Source of the DNA: Staphylotrichum longicolle
Taxonomy: Eukaryota > Ascomycota > Sordariomycetes > Sordariales > Chaetomiaceae
Assembly: GCA_019096155.1 (NCBI GenBank)
Contig: JAHCVI010000001.1
Coordinates: 2,356,001 to 2,420,000 of the forward strand
Length of the DNA: 64,000 bases
Reading direction: 5' to 3'
The translations under genes and the position numbers were made by a program. Position 1 is the stretch's first letter. Each line of letters starts with the position of its first letter. The notes beneath the pieces were generated by a model that did no database searches, was not told the DNA's origin, and worked only from the letters and a program-made list of their open reading frames with translations. Shown here piece by piece: positions 10,835 through 19,967 of the stretch.

Positions 10835-12712
10835 ATGACGCTCACAGACCCCGATCCCGACGGCGCCTCCTGCGGCCCCTCCTCCTCCTGCACCACCACC
10901 TTCCTTGGCTCCACCCTCGCCCTCACACCCGTCCTCGCAACCTTCCTCGTCGTCTCCTCCCTCGCCTCCACCCGCCTGTTTCCCCGCCTCGCCCGCCTGC
11001 AGCAGCAACAACAACAACCACAACACTCCAAACATTTCTCTGGGGGAGGAGGAGGTGGTGGTAGTGGTGGGGTGGGGGGGATCGGCCTCGACGACGGCGA
11101 CGACCACTTCCTCCCCTCCTCGGCGCCCGCGTCGCTGCGGCAGGCGCACGCCGAGCAGGCCGCCCGGTCGCCGCGCAGGCGCCTCGCCGCGGCCGCGTTC
11201 GCCGTCACGATCGGGCTGGCGGCCGTGCTGGCGGAGCTCATCCTCGCCGAGATCCTCGAGGTGGACGGCCCCTGGGCGCGCGGGCCAGGGCCGCCGGGCT
11301 GGCGGTCGTGGTGCCGTCGCTCGTGGCCATGCTGGTGGGCGTGGTGCCGTTCCTGGAGGTGTGGAGCGTGCTGGTGGCGAGGGGGTGGCGGTTCGGGAGG
11401 GACGCGCGCGGGAGGGTCGTCTCGCGGGCCGCGTGGGGGGTGTTGGGGGTTGTTTGCTGGGTGGTTGGGGTGTTTTGGTTTGTGGGAGGGTCGTGACGGG
11501 TTGGGCGTCGGCGCGTTTGGAGAGGAGGAGATGTGGAGGTTGGCCGGGATGGCGAGCTCGAAGGGCGGGGAGGGGACGTTTGATAGCACGGCCATGTCTA
11601 TTGGGAAGACGGATCTGGGGAGGGGTGGGTTTGGGGCCGAGGCGGACGGAGGGCTGGCGAGGGCGTGTCTGGAGAGGATAGGGGTGATTGGGATCTGGCT
11701 GATGGCGCTGCTGTCCGGGTTTGCCAGCGTGTCCAGTCCATGGCATACCTTTGTGGATGACCGGATATATCGGAAACGGCCAATCACGGACGCGGATATT
11801 GCGAGGAAACAGGCCGGGCTGGATGCGACGAGCGAATTGCTGCTCACGAAGCGGCATCGATTGAGGTCGTTGCAGAGGAAAGCACAGGCCGTGGCCGAGG
11901 GGATAGGGGGCGGGATCGCTCACGGATCTGCACCGCCATCGGGTGGCCTGGTTGGCAAGGTCATTGGGTCTTTCAAGAGCATGGCTGGCAGCGGCGAGGC
12001 TGCCGAGATCAAGGCGCTTCAAGTTGAGATCTCTGGCCTTGAGACGATGGAGTCGAATCTCGCTGGGTCTCTGTCAGTCCTCAAATCCCGTCAGGCGGCC
12101 CACGCTCGGGATGGGACAATCCTTGGCAGCCTCATGGCCGTGCCGCGCTACATTTTTGCCGGCTACTGTCTCTACCGCATCCTCGCCACGACGCTCACGA
12201 CGCTCAAACGCATCTACTACCCGTCGGCTTCCTTCTCCTCCTCAGACCCCATCAACCGCTTTCTCGGCCTGCTCGCCAAGCACTGGGACCCTAAACTGGA
12301 CCAGATCGCCTGGGCGCGGCAGATCTCGTTCCTGCTGTCTGGCGTCATCCTTGCGGGCAGCGCCAACTCGGTCTTGCAGACGTTCCGCTTGTTTGCCAAG
12401 TGGGCGCCAGGCTTGCTGCACCAGGCGCAGGCGAATCTCGCGCTGCTGGTCGGTCAGGTGGCGGCGACTTATGTCATCAGCGCGGCGCTCCTTATGCGGA
12501 GTAATCTGCCGCGGGACGTTGGTCGGACGGTCGGGGACGCGCTGGAAAGCGCACTTACGCCCGGTTTCGTCGACCGCTGGTTTGAAGGCTGGTTCCTGCT
12601 TGCCAGTGTTGGGACGGCTGCGGGGATATGGGTGGGGAGGAAGGTCAGCGGTGCGTTTGCGGAGGAGTGGGATGAGTTTGCAGGTGAGGAGATGGGACAG
12701 AAGCGGTCATGA
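10835..12712 (+). CDS. Golgi pH regulator / GTG (GPHR-ABA_GPCR) family membrane protein, with internal frame breaks
   Basis: Multi-pass membrane protein of the GPHR family, reported as an anion channel/pH regulator of Golgi membranes in animals and as GTG1/2 in plants (family knowledge). The unbroken frame codes 625 residues: hydrophobic N-terminal helices, a Gln/Gly-rich loop, the conserved motif CLERIGVIGIWLMALLSGF with SSPWHTF, a coiled-coil loop (about residues 325-430), and four C-terminal helices ending in EEMGQKRS. Between about 11,280 and 11,500 this frame turns into Trp/Arg/Gly-rich sequence, while another frame there reads a normal transmembrane stretch (AVVVPSLVAMLVGVVPFLEV). Recognisable protein returns to the first frame by about 11,510. 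Three single-base losses would explain it; I see no credible intron. The product is therefore probably functional but misread in this sequence. Confidence 0.8.
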   Translation: MTLTDPDPDGASCGPSSSCTTTFLGSTLALTPVLATFLVVSSLASTRLFPRLARLQQQQQQPQHSKHFSGGGGGGGSGGVGGIGLDDGDDHFLPSSAPASLRQAHAEQAARSPRRRLAAAAFAVTIGLAAVLAELILAEILEVDGPWARGPGPPGWRSWCRRSWPCWWAWCRSWRCGACWWRGGGGSGGTRAGGSSRGPRGGCWGLFAGWLGCFGLWEGRDGLGVGAFGEEEMWRLAGMASSKGGEGTFDSTAMSIGKTDLGRGGFGAEADGGLARACLERIGVIGIWLMALLSGFASVSSPWHTFVDDRIYRKRPITDADIARKQAGLDATSELLLTKRHRLRSLQRKAQAVAEGIGGGIAHGSAPPSGGLVGKVIGSFKSMAGSGEAAEIKALQVEISGLETMESNLAGSLSVLKSRQAAHARDGTILGSLMAVPRYIFAGYCLYRILATTLTTLKRIYYPSASFSSSDPINRFLGLLAKHWDPKLDQIAWARQISFLLSGVILAGSANSVLQTFRLFAKWAPGLLHQAQANLALLVGQVAATYVISAALLMRSNLPRDVGRTVGDALESALTPGFVDRWFEGWFLLASVGTAAGIWVGRKVSGAFAEEWDEFAGEEMGQKRS

Positions 12713-13064
12713 TATGATCATAGGGCTGGATTTTTTTGTTTCAGCAGCGCGTGTACATAGCATTTTTGTGTAATAATGAAGCGTTGGATTTGGATTTCAT
12801 GTCAAGCGAAGTGGCGTACATATGCTCCCAGTTGTCATTGTCTATTGCTGGCCTCGACACACAACGTCAGCTGCTGCATGGAAAGGCAGGAGATTTAGGT
12901 ATAAATTCTACTTCCCCCTTGGCCTTCCAGTCCGACTTGTCTCCTCAAACCGTTCAAACATTCAACTTCCAGTATCAGACGCAGCCTTTGTCTGATACTG
13001 TCAACACAGCAACTTCCCCCCTTCGCCGACACTCAAGTCGGAAAAAAAAGAAAAAGAAAGAACC
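12713..13064. other. Intergenic, contains a perfect hairpin
   Basis: GPHR 3' UTR and the promoter/leader of the next small gene. Nothing coding. It ends with a C/T-rich and then A-rich leader (gtcggaaaaaaaagaaaaag) before the ATG at 13065. Confidence 0.5.
12970..13000 (+). promoter_or_regulatory. Perfect 11-bp inverted repeat (CAGTATCAGAC ... GTCTGATACTG)
   Basis: Arms 12970-12980 and 12990-13000 are exact reverse complements with a 9-nt loop, 65 nt before the ATG of the small gene at 13065. In RNA it would form a stable stem in the 5' leader; in DNA it could be a dimeric-factor site. No T-run follows, and eukaryotic Pol II genes do not use such terminators, so it is not called a terminator. 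Confidence 0.55.
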
Positions 13065-13376
13065 ATGTGGACTCCCAAGAGATCCACGTCCGAGGGGCTT
13101 TTCGGGCCGCCATGCCCGAAGCCGACCCGCGAAGACAAGCGGGAACTCGTCCTCGCCGCCACGCGCGCGATGCTGTGAGCTTGCTGTTTCTGTTTCTGGC
13201 CGATGGTGACTGGCGAAACTGACACGCTTTTGCCTGACAGATCACTCCAGGGCCGCATCTCCCAGGATCTCTGGGAGCACCTCCGCGCCCAGGTCGTCCG
13301 GGAGGCGGAGGTCGCCGTGAAGGACGACGAGGAGCTGGCGGCCGCGATCGGGCATTGCTTGCCGCGTCGGGATTGA
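13065..13376 (+). CDS. Small two-exon protein of unknown function (81 aa)
   Basis: Exons 13065-13174 and 13241-13376 are joined across a 66-nt GT-AG intron (donor GTGAGC, acceptor CTGACAG). The product is 81 residues: a basic N-terminus with PKRSTSEGLFGPPCPKP, then a charged amphipathic helix region (DLWEHLRAQVVREAEVAV) and a C-terminus LPRRD. No signal peptide and no membrane helix. I do not recognise the family. The case for coding is the tidy splice sites, a well-placed ATG (aaccATGTGG) after an A-rich leader, and a helix-like acidic/basic pattern in exon 2. It could be a chance two-exon reading. Confidence 0.55.
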
Positions 13377-15251
13377 GGGCGGGCGGCGGGGTTTTTGGGG
13401 GGACTTTTTTTATGGTCTGAGCCAAGAGGTTTTCCGGCCAGACTTGGGGGGTGCCGTCGTCGTCACCGGAATGCCCTCCAAGTTGCTGCTGGTCCGTTGA
13501 CGCCATTGGCTTGCGGTGCTTGCTGGGTTTGTTGCTTGGTTTTTTTTGGGGGGGGGGATATATTAGACAGACGCAGCGTGTATAACAACAACTCAAGAAC
13601 TGGGTTTAACGGGAACTGCTTCAACTATGTCTCTTTCTCCTTCAGTCTTCCCCAGCAGCAGACCACTACAACCTCCCTAACCCATGAAACTCACTCCTTC
13701 TGCTTAAAATCACCCAAGAAGTGATGGACTTTTGCTGTGATTAATATGTTTTTCCTATCTGCGGAGCTCAGCCCAATGCTCCCTTGAGTAGAGACAGTGA
13801 GTTTGTTGCCTCGTCGCTGCCGCCTTCAACAGCGTCTTTTGTTGGTCCCCTGATGTTTACTTGAGAGATGTGAACCGCCAGCTACCAATGAGCAGCAAAA
13901 GAGTGGGGGGGACAATCCCTGCCAAGCAGGACCAGCTGTGGGGCTGTCCATCGGGCCAATCGCTGCGTCTTCAGGGGTTGGTTTGGTGCTCCTCTCAAAC
14001 GCGAGCCTTGTTTCGTTTCGAACCGACTGCTTCTCCTGTCCAACCCCATTGGCTTTGCGCTCACCCACAGACTGCACGGGCAAACGAAGCTGCCATCTCA
14101 CCAGGTGTTTTGTGCGCCGTGGGGTGCCATTGAAACGCGGACGCTGCAGGGCACACACGTGCGGCGACTGCTCGTCGACGAATCGTCATTTGTGACTGGC
14201 TGAGGCTGGACTCGGACGACAAGATGACAAGACGACTCGATGGACCACAGCGAATCCCCTGGCCGAAGGAGGGACTCGAGCGTTCGAGAGTGCGGACCTG
14301 CAGCAAGTGTTGCCGCGAGTGGCTCGCGATCCGTCTCCCACGGCTGAAAGACTGCTCTTGGGAATCGACCTACCTAAGAACGCCAAGGCATCGCCGAAGG
14401 CTGCTGAAGTTCCGATATATCGAGCTGCCGCTCGCTCCATTTTCTGAGGGACCACTCACCCCGTTCGGCTTGTTGCCCGGGCCTTCCTTCAACCTCACTC
14501 TCACGGTTTTTTCTTTCTTTCGCCAATTGTTGGCTCGTTCATTCTTGCACAATACAGCCCCCTCCCGAAGCTGTGCTTCCTTCCCTTCTTCTGTTTGTGC
14601 TTGGTTGTTTGCAAGCGCATCTGGCCGCTTTCCGTTCGACCACTACAATCACATCACGTTGCACCACCTGGCTTTTTGCCACTGAGCGACCATCTGCCTG
14701 CAATCGGTTGCCTCGCAGCTCCTGCGCAACCCCAAGAGGATATAGCCCAGTCCAGCTGGCCTGTTTCTGTTTCTCGCCCGCCTTCTCCCAGAACCTGCGA
14801 CATATTCTGGGCCGCGCATGACCGAATCCGCCGGAACACAATAACCTTCCATCACCGGAACCTTTTCGCGCGGCGTATCCGAGCTGCGCTCGTCTGCTTT
14901 GAGCCGCATTGACTGCCCTGTCACTCGCGTGGAAGGAATACACGGCTACCCGACCGATCGGATCGCCCGCCATCACTGCTCTCTGACACAGATCGCGTTT
15001 CGGGTAGTCGCACAGCGACGAAATCGCTCCACCAGCGCAACGCGCACCACCCGGCTGCTCGTTTTGCCACAGCCTCCCAGACCCTTTCAGCGCGGGCACC
15101 AGCGGAAAGGGGAGAGAATCTTGGGATCGACAGGCTGCGTCACCCGGGAAGGAGGCTTGAGGGTTGACGGTTGGGGTCCTGCGACTTCCTCCCCCGAACA
15201 ACCACGAATACGACAACAATCAGCCTTCGAGAATCGCGACCTCACTTTGTG
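13377..15251. other. 1.9-kb stretch with no supportable gene
   Basis: Short conflicting frames only. The last ~700 nt (from about 14,500) are rich in pyrimidine tracts and probably form the promoter and long 5' leader of the GPI protein at 15252. A T8G9-type homopolymer junction lies near 13,540-13,560. Confidence 0.5.
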
Positions 15252-16010
15252 ATGGCAAATCGCGACGGGAGGATATCGTCGAGATGGGTGTGGCCGCTCC
15301 TCGTACTGGCCTCGACGGCCTCGGCGTTTTCGCTCTCCAACTTCCAGGTCATCAGCTCGACCTCGGTCCCTCTCGGCTGCATCCTGGCGTACAACTCGCC
15401 GATCCCCGGCTGCTCGATGAACGACTTTGTTAAGGGCAGGGTGTGCTCGGCAGCATGTGTGAGGGGCCTGACTAGGGTCCAGTTGACCCTCCAATCTGCC
15501 TGCTACGACGTCAACGCAGATGCAGCGACAGTACTGGGGCAGGTCTTGTTGGGCAATCTGGTGGCGCTGGTCTGTCCAGGTACATCTTCTCCTGATACTC
15601 CAGTATCAAGTCCCAGCAGGAGCCCGACCGCAGAACCCACCACCTTGACCGTCCCGCCCACCACAAGTAGGCCGGCGCTCACCTTGACTACAGTGCGTTC
15701 CACTTCGACGAGCGCGGCCGAGACGACAGAGACGGAGGAGCCGGACACGTCCACTTCGGATTCCAGCTCCTCGCCGACCGCCACTTCCGACACCGCGGTT
15801 CCGACGTTTCAGCAGTCGTCTTCCCCAACGAGCACATCGTCAAGTTTGTCGAGCACAGCTACAACAGCCGGTCCGCCCGGACCGACCCCCGGTGACTCGT
15901 CGGGCGGCGGAAGCCCCTTCGACGTTGCAAGCAGCGGCTCAACACAGGTCGCTTCGTGTTTCACAGCGATGGCGGCTGCGCTGGGCTTTGCCATACTGCT
16001 TGTGCATTAG
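15252..16010 (+). CDS. Secreted, probably GPI-anchored Ser/Thr-rich protein (six-Cys N-terminal module)
   Basis: 252 residues, intronless. N-terminal signal peptide (hydrophobic core WPLLVLASTASAF). A compact Cys module follows with Cys at about 43, 54, 65, 69, 84 and 108, including GCILAYNSPIPGC, a pattern seen in small fungal cell-wall proteins next to LysM-like sequence. Residues about 110-225 are Ser/Thr/Pro-rich and likely heavily O-glycosylated. The C-terminus is a hydrophobic tail (AMAAALGFAILLVH) after a Gly/Ser-rich stretch, as expected for GPI addition. Likely sited at the cell wall or outer plasma membrane. Family not named with certainty. The upstream in-frame codons lack a signal peptide, so the ATG at 15252 was preferred. 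Confidence 0.8.
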   Translation: MANRDGRISSRWVWPLLVLASTASAFSLSNFQVISSTSVPLGCILAYNSPIPGCSMNDFVKGRVCSAACVRGLTRVQLTLQSACYDVNADAATVLGQVLLGNLVALVCPGTSSPDTPVSSPSRSPTAEPTTLTVPPTTSRPALTLTTVRSTSTSAAETTETEEPDTSTSDSSSSPTATSDTAVPTFQQSSSPTSTSSSLSSTATTAGPPGPTPGDSSGGGSPFDVASSGSTQVASCFTAMAAALGFAILLVH

Positions 16011-16439
16011 ACAGTCCAGGTTGTAGAGACGATGGGAATAGTTTACACGATCACGAATTGCATGGTGGGCTTTGGGTAGAGGGGCAGGCGCATATGGGGA
16101 CATTGAGATATCTAGAACAGGGGACACGGCAACCACAGCAGCCGTTGGTGGGGTTTGTTGATGATGTCAACAGACCATACGAGCAAGTCCCATACGAGGG
16201 GGGCCAGCTTGAAAACGGGGGGCGTGAGTGGTGGGGGGAGAAGGTCATCTCAGCACTGAGATTTGTAATTACAATGATACCACATGCATTCTGATTCAAT
16301 GGCATTTTCGATTCAACAGAAAGAAAAAAACAATATTTACAGAATATTGGTGCAACTCCACGCAACGGTATCAACCTTGTGTTTCAAACCCACCGACCCA
16401 CTCTACGAAGAAGCCCTGAAGCACATCCACCCCACCCCC
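16011..16439. other. Convergent intergenic region
   Basis: Lies between a plus-strand and a minus-strand gene that converge, so it holds two 3' UTRs. No coding signal seen. Confidence 0.6.
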
Positions 16440-17450
16440 TCAAGCCGTCGAGGCCCACAGATCCGCAGCTGGATCACGCCCGGAATGCTCGCCAGCAGCC
16501 CGACGGTGGTCTCGCTCACCAGGCCTTGTCGCTGCCCCAGTGCAGCGTCAGCGGCGCCCACGCGAGCTGGCGCACCGTCTTCTTGGTCCACTCGCTCTTG
16601 TCCTGCTGCGTCTTGAACCCTTGGCGGCCGGCCGAAGCGCTCGGCCGCAAGCCGCCCCAGCTCGATGCCCACGTAGGCGGCCCAGAAGCGGGCGCTCCAC
16701 TTGTACGCCTGGCCGATCTGCGCGGGGCGTCCACGACATGATGCCCCGCGACGACAGGTAGGCGCCGTTCTCGAGCGACTGGAAGGTGATGCAGAGGGTG
16801 AGGCGGAGGTACTCGATGAAGGTCTCGACCTTGCTCGGCCGGGGCGCGGCGGCGGCGGTTGACTTCTCATCGGTGGTGGCGGCGGAGGAAAAGGTCCGGC
16901 GGAGGAGGCCGCGGGCCCAAAAGTACATGCCCAGCAGGGCCCACAGGCGCAGGATCATGCGGGCTTCGCTGAGGAGGGAGGAGAGGGAGGAGAGGCGCTT
17001 GGAGAGCACGAGGGCCAGGGCGGCGGCGGTCGGGAGGGTGGTCTTGCCCCCCGTGGCGGCGGCGGCGGCGGCCGGGGAGGAGAAGACGACGGTGGTGCCG
17101 CGCGGGAGGGAGGCGATCAGGGCGATCCACTCGCGGGCCGAGCGGCGCAGGGCGGACTGGGAGAGGGAGGAAAGCACGGAGGAGCCGAGCTTGGAGGTGT
17201 AGCAGAGGAAGAGCATGACGGTGTCGATGCCGGAGGGGGTGGAGAGGCACTTGTCGAGGCGGGTGAGGAAGGAGTCGATGTTGGAGGGCATGGCGGCCAG
17301 CAGGGCGCCGAGCGGGAGTGGCTGGCGCTTGGGGGTCTTGGAGGGCGGCGCCGACGACGGGATGGGCTCGCCCGAGGGCAGGTCGGCGATCGGGGCGGCC
17401 ACGGGGGCCTCGGGCTCGGGGCTCGGTATGGTTGCTGCTGAGTCGGCCAT
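16440..17450 (-). CDS. PEX11-family peroxisomal membrane protein (PEX11C-like), with four apparent frame breaks
   Basis: Peroxisome membrane-elongation/division factor of the PEX11 family (family knowledge). It starts at 17450 with an Ala/Pro-rich N-terminus, then the conserved core: FLTRLDKCLSTPSGIDTVM, a helix with SARPWI-like SAREWIALI, and the signature ILRLWALLGMYFWARGL near residue 190. After GIMSW the frame is lost at a G4 run (plus strand 16724-16727). The expected continuation AQIGQAYKWSARFWAAYV is read in the next frame. Further single-base shifts near 16617-16637, 16524 and 16463 are needed to reach RQLAWAPLTLHWG, then GLLASIPGVIQL and a stop at 16440. Two extra and two missing bases cancel, giving about 336 residues. 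The unedited frame ends in Arg-rich nonsense sequence. Confidence 0.8.
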
Positions 17451-18617
17451 TGTGGTGGGTGTGTGTGTGGCGTTGAGCTGTCTGAACGGCGATGGGTTCG
17501 CGGATACTCGAGAGGTGTTTGCGCGCGATGTTGAGTCGAGTGAGGTAGGTATGGACGGGGAGAATGGGAACACTGGGAGACTCGGCTGCGCGGTGTCTTT
17601 GGATTGGTGGAATTGATTGGAGCGGGGGAGGTGGAAGCTGTCAGTGCCGCACTACTTCAGGTACCCTGAGTTCAAACTGGAGCCGCTGCCTGGCTCCTCT
17701 GGTTTCTGGGGAAACTCTGGAATTCGACACCCGGGCGGATAGTGATAAAAAGGGGAGCGCAGCACCAATTATCGGCGCATGAAGTGGCTTGTCATCTGGC
17801 GTCAGTCGGTCGACGGGCACTTCCCCACACTGCTGGATCCCTGACCCGAAGTCCTGTTCCGGGGTCCGCAGCTGCAATTGCCAAGCAGGCTCAGATCCGC
17901 CTACCTCGGCCCGCGGGGCGCGGCAGTCGCGATTGTGGGGCCCCACGTACTAACTTCTGCTGTGCAAGCGCGGTGTTGCAGCCTCTCGCAAACATTACTC
18001 ATAACATTCCCACCGGCGCCTGTCATGGCCCACGCCAACAGGGCTTGTGTCGCCCGCGTCTGGTTCAGCAGGGGCAGAAAGGATGCGGATTTTGGAAACA
18101 CCCCAGTCTAGGTATCCAATAACCTTGAATTTCTCTTCTGCTGTCGGGGGAGGGCGCTGTCCAGCGTGGTTCGAGACTGACTTGTACAGCAACATACCGA
18201 GAATCCAGGAGGAGTCCGACAGTCAACTTGAAGATGGTGACCCCCTCCGGTTTGTTTGGAAAGAGAATGCAGGTGCCACCCGTGGATCCTCCGTACCAAG
18301 CTTGAATCAGGTCTAACAAAGTCTAAACCCTAACCCTAGCCTAAGACTGGACTTGAGCTAGCCAACAGCCTGAGCCGGACCTACCCTACCCCAGCCTAGG
18401 ATGAGTCTAGGCTAGCTAGGTCTGCGACTCGAGTAGATTAACTAGGTAATAGATTGGAAAACAAAGGAAGGTACTGAAGAAAACCAACCATGTGAGTGTG
18501 CATAGCAGTTGATAGCACACAGATCTAGTAGATCCCCCACAAGACACCCTGATCCCTCAAGTTTCCATAGCACCGCATCTCTCCCTTGGCCCCAGCCCTG
18601 CCGTTGCTGCGTCGGAA
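17451..18617. other. Intergenic with CTAG-rich, telomere-like patch
   Basis: The PEX11-like promoter occupies the left part. No gene found. From about 18,300 to 18,450 the sequence is crowded with CTAG/CCTA words and includes a telomere-like motif (listed separately). The patch looks unlike the flanking GC-rich DNA. Confidence 0.5.
18323..18344 (+). repeat. Interstitial telomere-like sequence (CTAAACCCTAACCCTAG)
   Basis: Contains two consecutive CCCTAA-type units plus a degenerate third, i.e. the fungal TTAGGG repeat on the other strand. It is short and sits about 270 nt from the broken Hce2 fragment. It may mark an old break repair or be chance. Confidence 0.45.
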
Positions 18618-19095
18618 CTACCTAAAGGCATCGTTGATTATGTCAGCGACGTCCTGACCACCGACATGGACATGAACGTTACCCTTTGTTCGATCGCCTC
18701 GACACCAAAGCGACACCTCCCGTGGCTGGCAATTTCCCCCTGGTTTTGCCGAGAATCTGAGTCTGCCACATGGTTCCGCCATTGCCTTTGAAGTTGCGGA
18801 TGATCTGGAGGCAGTCGCTGGCCAGCGGCGAGACATCGCTGGTCATATCATCGAACGATGAGGTGCCGCAGCTATTGGGGTCCGGCGGGATGCCGCACGG
18901 GTAGGTCAGGTAGTTGACGCTGGAGCCCGGGTTGGTCGACTGGTCGGTACCGTCAAACAGCCTCTCGAGCGCACGGGCAGTCGTATCGCGCCAGCCGGCA
19001 ATGATCTTGTTCACGTTGTGCTTAAAGGCAGCCTGCATCTCGCCGGTCCAGTCGGGCTCCTAGCTGGCCAGGATGTCCCTGGTATAATATCTCAG
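18618..19095 (-). pseudogene. Broken C-terminal fragment of an Hce2-domain secreted protein (probably once fused to a GH18 chitinase)
   Basis: The remnant matches the Hce2 (Ecp2-effector homologue) pattern: a Cys-containing start (NSCGTSSFDD), the DCLQII element, and a C-terminal VGGQDVADIIND element. In front is the WRDTTARALERLFDG segment that precedes this domain in large fungal GH18 chitinases (from memory of the family). It is not intact: an in-frame TAG lies at 19060-19062, the reading frame changes near 18680-18710, and the 5' end stops within about 10 nt of the neighbouring gene's stop codon, so the catalytic part is absent. No signal peptide or start is available. It is therefore a decayed relic and not an active effector. 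Confidence 0.7.
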
Positions 19096-19100
19096 AGCAT

Positions 19101-19967
19101 TTAGAACAAGAAGAATCCAAGCGCTCCCATTGCGGCTGTCAAGCTAGCCACACCCACAACAGCCAGCTGCTGGCCAGCGTTCTTGGGCGGGCCAAAGGGT
19201 GACCCTGGCGGGCAGTCATCAGGATCGTCACTTTCGAGCCAATTGTTGCATCTTTGTAACCACAACGAGGTGGATATGCTCGCAGCAGCGGCCGAGTCGA
19301 TCTTGATAAGACAGGGACTCGGGGTTGGAGTCGGCGTGGATGCCGCCACCACCGCACACGTGTAGAGATCCGGGGTTCCTGGATCACCCACCGGGTCGGC
19401 GACTTTCACGGTTGCGTCGGTGACGTCGATGGTTACTCCTTGTTCCTTTGGGCAGGTCCTGTCGTTGGCTGTGATGGCAACAAGATCGATTGGCCGCCCG
19501 TCGTTTCTAATGGTGAAAAAGGATATCCGCGGCGTTGTCTCGTTGTAGGTCGTTTTGCCGCGATGATTCCCATCCTCATCTTCCAGGCAACTTTTGTAGC
19601 CTACCTCCCAGATAATCCGCCAGCGCCCCTCTGTTGCGAAAGTGTCGTGGATGAAGGAGTATTCGAAGTAAGGCTCAGCACTCGACAGATTCGCTCGTGC
19701 CAGGCTTCTCGAATAGGTTTTGCCGCGGGCACCCAGGTCAGACGCGTTCTGTATTCTCACAGAGATATCAGCTTGCAGATGCTGCACAAGCTTGGCGTTG
19801 CGAAGTCCAAAGACGACGGGCATGAAAGGTGTGGGCGTATACGTCTCGTTGCGTGGAAAAAGAAGGTCAAATTCCAGCACGCCGGCGTCAACAATGGCGA
19901 CGAGGTAGGCCAGCGAGACCAGGAAAGACAAAACGGCCGCATGCCGTGAGAGGACTCCAAGACGCAT
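19101..19967 (-). CDS. Secreted GPI-type protein, DUF7136-like
   Basis: 288 residues, intronless. The signal peptide starts at the Met encoded at 19967 (MRLGVLSRHAAVLSFLVSLA); an earlier in-frame Met gives a second hydrophobic stretch and was judged less likely. The mature start GVLEFDLLFPRNETYTPTPF followed by MPVVFGLRNA is the hallmark I associate with fungal DUF7136 proteins, which have a beta-rich, lectin-like extracellular domain of unknown function. N-glycosylation sequons (NETY, NASD, NLSS, NETT) are frequent. The C-terminus is hydrophobic (LAVVGVASLTAAMGALGFFLF), consistent with a GPI anchor. Its stop codon touches the broken Hce2 fragment. Confidence 0.82.
   Translation of the reverse strand: MRLGVLSRHAAVLSFLVSLAYLVAIVDAGVLEFDLLFPRNETYTPTPFMPVVFGLRNAKLVQHLQADISVRIQNASDLGARGKTYSRSLARANLSSAEPYFEYSFIHDTFATEGRWRIIWEVGYKSCLEDEDGNHRGKTTYNETTPRISFFTIRNDGRPIDLVAITANDRTCPKEQGVTIDVTDATVKVADPVGDPGTPDLYTCAVVAASTPTPTPSPCLIKIDSAAAASISTSLWLQRCNNWLESDDPDDCPPGSPFGPPKNAGQQLAVVGVASLTAAMGALGFFLF

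Noticed and set aside
11266..11510. Programmed ribosomal frameshifting in GPHR
   Set aside because: No slippery heptamer followed by structure, and three shifts in one gene plus similar breaks in three other genes favour sequence error.
10697..12022. Long minus-strand open frames (up to 441 codons) opposite the GPHR gene
   Set aside because: Pro/Arg/Ala-rich reading of GC-rich complement; the plus strand shows family motifs and transmembrane pattern.
12970..13000. Hairpin as a transcription terminator or an insertion-sequence end
   Set aside because: No flanking target duplication or transposase; Pol II terminators are not of this kind.
18150..18190. GGTTCGA-like word considered as a tRNA B box
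   Set aside because: No matching A box or acceptor stem at tRNA spacing; no tRNA or rRNA gene could be supported anywhere in the window by eye.
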